The position numbers and the translations under genes are program-made. A model generated the notes under the pieces. That model was not told where the DNA came from. It saw only the letters and a program-made list of their open reading frames with translations, and ran no database searches. From Candidatus Gastranaerophilales bacterium (GTDB lineage Bacteria > Cyanobacteriota > Vampirovibrionia > Gastranaerophilales > Gastranaerophilaceae), in assembly GCA_944325615.1 (NCBI GenBank), contig CALVAU010000148.1, forward strand, positions 1 through 7,963: a DNA stretch of 7,963 nucleotides. The letters run 5' to 3'. This document shows positions 5,414 to 7,963 of the stretch, piece by piece. Positions within the stretch are counted from its first letter, which is position 1, and each line of letters opens with the position of its first letter.

Positions 5414-6946
5414 ATGAATTTAGATAGTATAATTGACAGCTTTTTATCACCCATAGCCGACAAAATTTCAGGGATAATATTTTGCTCCATTAACATTAAT
5501 GGAGTCGAAGTTCAATTGCTTGTTGCTCTATTAATGACAGCCGCACTGTATTTTACATTTAGAACTGGCTTTATCGGCATTTGGGGATTTAAGCACGCAA
5601 TTAAGCTGATTACTAAAAACTATGAGCATAAAGACCTTGTCAAACGCAAGAAAAAAGGCGAAGTTTCATCATTTCAAGCTCTTACCGCAACAATTTCCGC
5701 TTCTGCAGGAATAGGTAATGTTGCAGGTTCTGCTGCTGCAGTATCAATAGGAGGTCCAGGCGTCATTTTTTGGATGATTATTGCCGGATTTTTCTCAATG
5801 GCACTAAAATTTGCGGAAGTTCTTTTGGGACTAAAATTCAGACAAATTCATCCTGACGGTACCGTAGATGGCGGACCAATGTATTACATTCAAAACGGAC
5901 TTAAAAATCACAAAATATTCGGGAAAATAGCACCCTATCTATCTAAAATATACGCACTTTGCTGCATTTTTGCAATGATAGGCGGCTGGAATTTATTCCA
6001 AATAAATGCAATGACCACTCAAATCACTGAAGTTACAGGAGGAGATAAAAGCTTTTTTGCAAACCAAAGCTGGCTTTTAGGACTTATCGTTGCAATTATC
6101 ACTTATTTTACGGTTATCGGCGGGATAAAAGCTATCGGGAAATTCACTTCAAAAGTTACACCTGTAATGTGCAGTCTTTATGTACTATCAGCTTTTGTAA
6201 TTTGTATTTTTAATATACATCATCTGCCGCAAACGATTGTTTTGATTGTAAAAGAGGCTTTTAAACCGCAAGCGATTTCAGGCGGAATGTTTGCCTGCAT
6301 GCTTTGGGGATTTAGAAGAGCAATGTTTGCAAACGAATCAGGACTTGGCACTGCACCTATTGCTTTTTCAGCAGTAAAAACAAACAAACCTGCAGCTCAA
6401 GCTTTTATCGCAATGCTTCAACCTTTTGTCGATACGGTAATTGTCGGTAGTGCAACAGCTTTTGTAATTGTTGTATCAGGAGTATATCTTAATAATACCG
6501 GACTTGCAGGAATTGAACTCACATCTAAAGCATTCGGATCAGTTTGTCCGTTTTTCCCGATACTTCTTACTTTTATGGCAAGCTGTTTTGTCTTATCCAC
6601 AATGCTTTGCGGCTCATATTACGGAATTAAAAGCTGGAATTTCTTATTTGGAAATTCAAAAGCAACAACTAGAACTTTCCAAATCATATACTGTCTGTTT
6701 ATTGTAATAGGCTCAGCAATGAACTTTAAAAGTATAATCAATCTTTCAGACGCTTTCACATTATTTTTAGCCGTTCCGAATTTAATTGCAGTTTTCATAC
6801 TTTCGGAGGTTGTCATGAAGGATTTAAAACGATATTGTAAGAAATATAATGTAGGATTATTCAAAAATAACACATATAAACAAGGAGAGAGAAGAGATGA
6901 AAGAACAATGTCTGGAAATAGTGAGACAAAAATGCAGCGGATGTAA
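5414..6946 (+). CDS. Sodium:alanine (amino acid carrier) symporter, AGCS family
   Basis: Inner-membrane transporter of the alanine/glycine:cation symporter family, which imports small neutral amino acids with Na+. The 510-residue length is typical. Family blocks: FTFRTGF near residue 50; SSFQALTATISASAGIGNVAG (85-105); GGPGVIFWM (113-121), the family signature region; FAEVLLG; DGGPMYYI (142-149); and the FANESGLGTAPIA block around base 6330. About ten or eleven hydrophobic segments run to about base 6815, then a basic cytoplasmic tail. ATG 5414 is chosen over TTG 5411; the first in-frame Met after it would delete part of the first membrane helix. No ribosome site precedes it. The last 50 bases overlap the glycosylase gene, and the end of its tail (about from YKQGERRDE) is dictated by that gene's ribosome site and start. 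Substrate alanine or glycine is inferred. Confidence 0.93.
   Translation: MNLDSIIDSFLSPIADKISGIIFCSININGVEVQLLVALLMTAALYFTFRTGFIGIWGFKHAIKLITKNYEHKDLVKRKKKGEVSSFQALTATISASAGIGNVAGSAAAVSIGGPGVIFWMIIAGFFSMALKFAEVLLGLKFRQIHPDGTVDGGPMYYIQNGLKNHKIFGKIAPYLSKIYALCCIFAMIGGWNLFQINAMTTQITEVTGGDKSFFANQSWLLGLIVAIITYFTVIGGIKAIGKFTSKVTPVMCSLYVLSAFVICIFNIHHLPQTIVLIVKEAFKPQAISGGMFACMLWGFRRAMFANESGLGTAPIAFSAVKTNKPAAQAFIAMLQPFVDTVIVGSATAFVIVVSGVYLNNTGLAGIELTSKAFGSVCPFFPILLTFMASCFVLSTMLCGSYYGIKSWNFLFGNSKATTRTFQIIYCLFIVIGSAMNFKSIINLSDAFTLFLAVPNLIAVFILSEVVMKDLKRYCKKYNVGLFKNNTYKQGERRDERTMSGNSETKMQRM
6883..6887 (+). promoter_or_regulatory. Ribosome binding site of the uracil-DNA glycosylase, inside the symporter gene
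   Basis: AGGAG lies 9 bases before ATG 6897, within the coding sequence of the symporter. It supports this start despite the 50-base overlap. Confidence 0.8.
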
Positions 6947-7553
6947 GGGCTGCGAATTAGCTAAAACACGCAACAAAGTTGTATTCGGTTCAGGAAACGC
7001 TGAAAAAGCAAAAATCGTATTTATCGGAGAAGCTCCGGGAGAAATGGAAGATGAAAGCGGCATGCCATTTGTTGGTCGTGCAGGTCAGCTTTTAGATGAA
7101 TTTTTAGCTAATGCAGGTATTTCCAGAGATGAAGATATTTATATTACAAATACAGTTAAATGCAGACCTCCGGAAAATAGAGTTCCGACAGATGAAGAAA
7201 AAGCCTCTTGCCGTAAATTCTTGAATGCACAAATTGATGTAATCAAACCAAGAGCAATTATACTTTGCGGAGCTACTGCTCTAAAATCATTTGTAGAACT
7301 TGACAAAAAGACTACTATTTCCAAAATCAGAGGTCAATGGATGACAATTACGGTAGATGGTGTTGAATACCCAGCTATGACAATTTTCCATCCTTCTTAC
7401 TTGTTAAGAAACCACTCACTTGCTGAAAACGCTCCAAGAACATTGATGGCAAGAGATTTAAGAGAAATCAAAAACACTTATTTAAATGACGTTCACAGAT
7501 TTGACAACGTTGTTACTGGCGAAGTTGAAAATAAAGAATTTGCTTGTGTATAA
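6897..7553 (+). CDS. Uracil-DNA glycosylase, family 4 (iron-sulfur)
   Basis: Base-excision repair enzyme that removes uracil from DNA, in the cytosol. It is 218 residues; the family is usually about 190-230. Four cysteines for the 4Fe-4S cluster are in place: a CSGCKGC cluster (13, 16, 19; two of the three are used), Cys89 in TVKCRPPENR and Cys105 in ASCRKFL. Motif A is GEAPGEMED (44-52), followed by GMPFVGRAGQLLDEFL, the uracil pocket; motif B is HPSYLLR (165-171) with the conserved His. ITNTVKCRPP is diagnostic of families 4/5, and the GEAPG with Glu points to family 4. Residues after about 195 (LNDVHRFDNVV onward) extend past the fold. The Cys cluster only 12 residues from the start confirms ATG 6897 and therefore the overlap with the symporter. 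The older annotation of such genes as phage SPO1 polymerase-related is superseded. Confidence 0.95.
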   Translation: MKEQCLEIVRQKCSGCKGCELAKTRNKVVFGSGNAEKAKIVFIGEAPGEMEDESGMPFVGRAGQLLDEFLANAGISRDEDIYITNTVKCRPPENRVPTDEEKASCRKFLNAQIDVIKPRAIILCGATALKSFVELDKKTTISKIRGQWMTITVDGVEYPAMTIFHPSYLLRNHSLAENAPRTLMARDLREIKNTYLNDVHRFDNVVTGEVENKEFACV

Positions 7554-7572
7554 CATTTCAAATTTATACAAT

Positions 7573-7601
7573 AAAAAAGCGGGCTTTTAGCTCGCTTTTT
7601 T
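7573..7601. terminator. Bidirectional intrinsic terminator
   Basis: AAAAAAGCGGGCT (7573-7585) pairs with AGCTCGCTTTTTT (7589-7601): a 13-bp stem with one G-T pair and a 3-base loop. It has a GC-rich core, and the A-run and T-run serve as U-tract on either strand. It lies 19 bases after the glycosylase stop and 2 bases beyond the stop of the leftward hypothetical gene, so it should end both transcripts. Confidence 0.92.
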
Positions 7602-7603
7602 AA

Positions 7604-7939
7604 TTATTTATTATCATCTACAATTCCAGGCTCCAACTTAGATCCAGTGTACCATTCTCTAAAAATATACTGAACTTTTGGCAGACAATAAGCCAAAAGA
7701 AAACTGCTCAAGCCCACATTAGTTAAAATATTAATTGATTTAACCCTCTTAGCTTTCTTTGCAAATTTTTTAACATGGTCTAAAACAAATTTGTTATCAG
7801 CATTCTTGACAGTATCAGAAAGTGCTTTTTTAGAAAACTCTTCTATCGATTTTTTGAAATTTTTCAAATCCTCAATATCTACAAAAGCTCTTGGATCACG
7901 AATTCCATTTTGTTTAGCTTTCGGATTTTCATAAATCAT
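7604..7939 (-). CDS. Hypothetical protein with C-terminal membrane segment, start uncertain
   Basis: I do not recognise this protein of at least 111 residues. The first two thirds are charged and helical (DIEDLKNFKKSIEEFSKKAL; KFVLDHVKKFAKKAKRVK), with a Lys-rich stretch at 57-67. A hydrophobic segment follows at about 69-92 (INILTNVGLSSFLLAYCLPK), then REWYTGSKLEPGIVDDNK, a short tail. This looks like a protein held to the membrane near its C-terminus by one helix. ATG 7939 has AAGG (7946-7949, minus strand) 6 bases upstream, which supports it. However, the frame has no stop between 7939 and the right edge at 7963, so the gene could start outside the window and be 5' partial. It shares the bidirectional terminator with the glycosylase gene. 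Confidence 0.75.
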   Translation of the reverse strand: MIYENPKAKQNGIRDPRAFVDIEDLKNFKKSIEEFSKKALSDTVKNADNKFVLDHVKKFAKKAKRVKSINILTNVGLSSFLLAYCLPKVQYIFREWYTGSKLEPGIVDDNK

Positions 7940-7963
7940 TTTTACCTTTTCAAACTTTGAAAC

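Noticed and set aside
6418..7324. Several frames of 60-84 codons on either strand within the symporter and glycosylase genes
   Set aside because: All overlap two well-supported genes fully and look like translations of their other frames.
1..7963. Use of an alternative genetic code, because no gene ends in TGA
   Set aside because: Ten TAA and one TAG among 11 stops fits low GC, and every gene reads normally under the standard bacterial code with no in-frame TGA needed.

Overview
This is an AT-rich, gene-dense bacterial chromosomal window with 11 protein-coding genes (two possibly cut by the window edges). I see no rRNA, tRNA, CRISPR array or insertion sequence. The best taxonomic guess is a non-photosynthetic relative of cyanobacteria, Vampirovibrionia/Melainabacteria, probably gut Gastranaerophilales. 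The reasons are the cyanobacterial-looking RNase E/G block (LGLVELTRHRQGQ), a pseudopilin of the GFTMAEVLITLGIIGIVAAM type that is abundant in that group, low GC, and stop codons that are TAA in 10 of 11 genes. This is inference from recalled family resemblance, not a search result.

Left block (1-1566, + strand): the 3' part of an Rne/Rng-family ribonuclease with a long low-complexity basic tail, followed by two small membrane proteins whose starts overlap the preceding stop codons. These three genes look translationally coupled. They meet, tail to tail and sharing a TTAA, a minus-strand pair (3290 down to 1563): a ketopantoate-reductase-family enzyme (PanE/ApbA) followed by a LysM-domain protein.

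Middle block (3291-4576): a 181-base divergent intergenic region carries a perfect 16-bp operator-like palindrome. It separates the reductase from a rightward HD-GYP-like phosphohydrolase whose GYP loop is degenerate. That gene converges, one base apart, on a small leftward Cro/CI-type regulator.

Right block (4685-7963): divergently from the regulator run an orphan type IV/II pseudopilin, a sodium:amino-acid symporter of the AGCS family (possibly read from a leaderless transcript), and a family 4 Fe-S uracil-DNA glycosylase that begins inside the symporter gene. A strong bidirectional hairpin terminator ends this run and also serves a leftward C-terminally anchored hypothetical protein at the right edge.

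The genes do not form one evident pathway. They cover RNA turnover, cell-envelope functions, cofactor metabolism, signalling, amino-acid uptake and DNA repair. I do not see a clearly new multi-gene system. The most unusual items are the RNase/membrane-protein coupling, the degenerate HD-GYP, the palindrome between the reductase and HD genes, and the 50-base symporter/glycosylase overlap.
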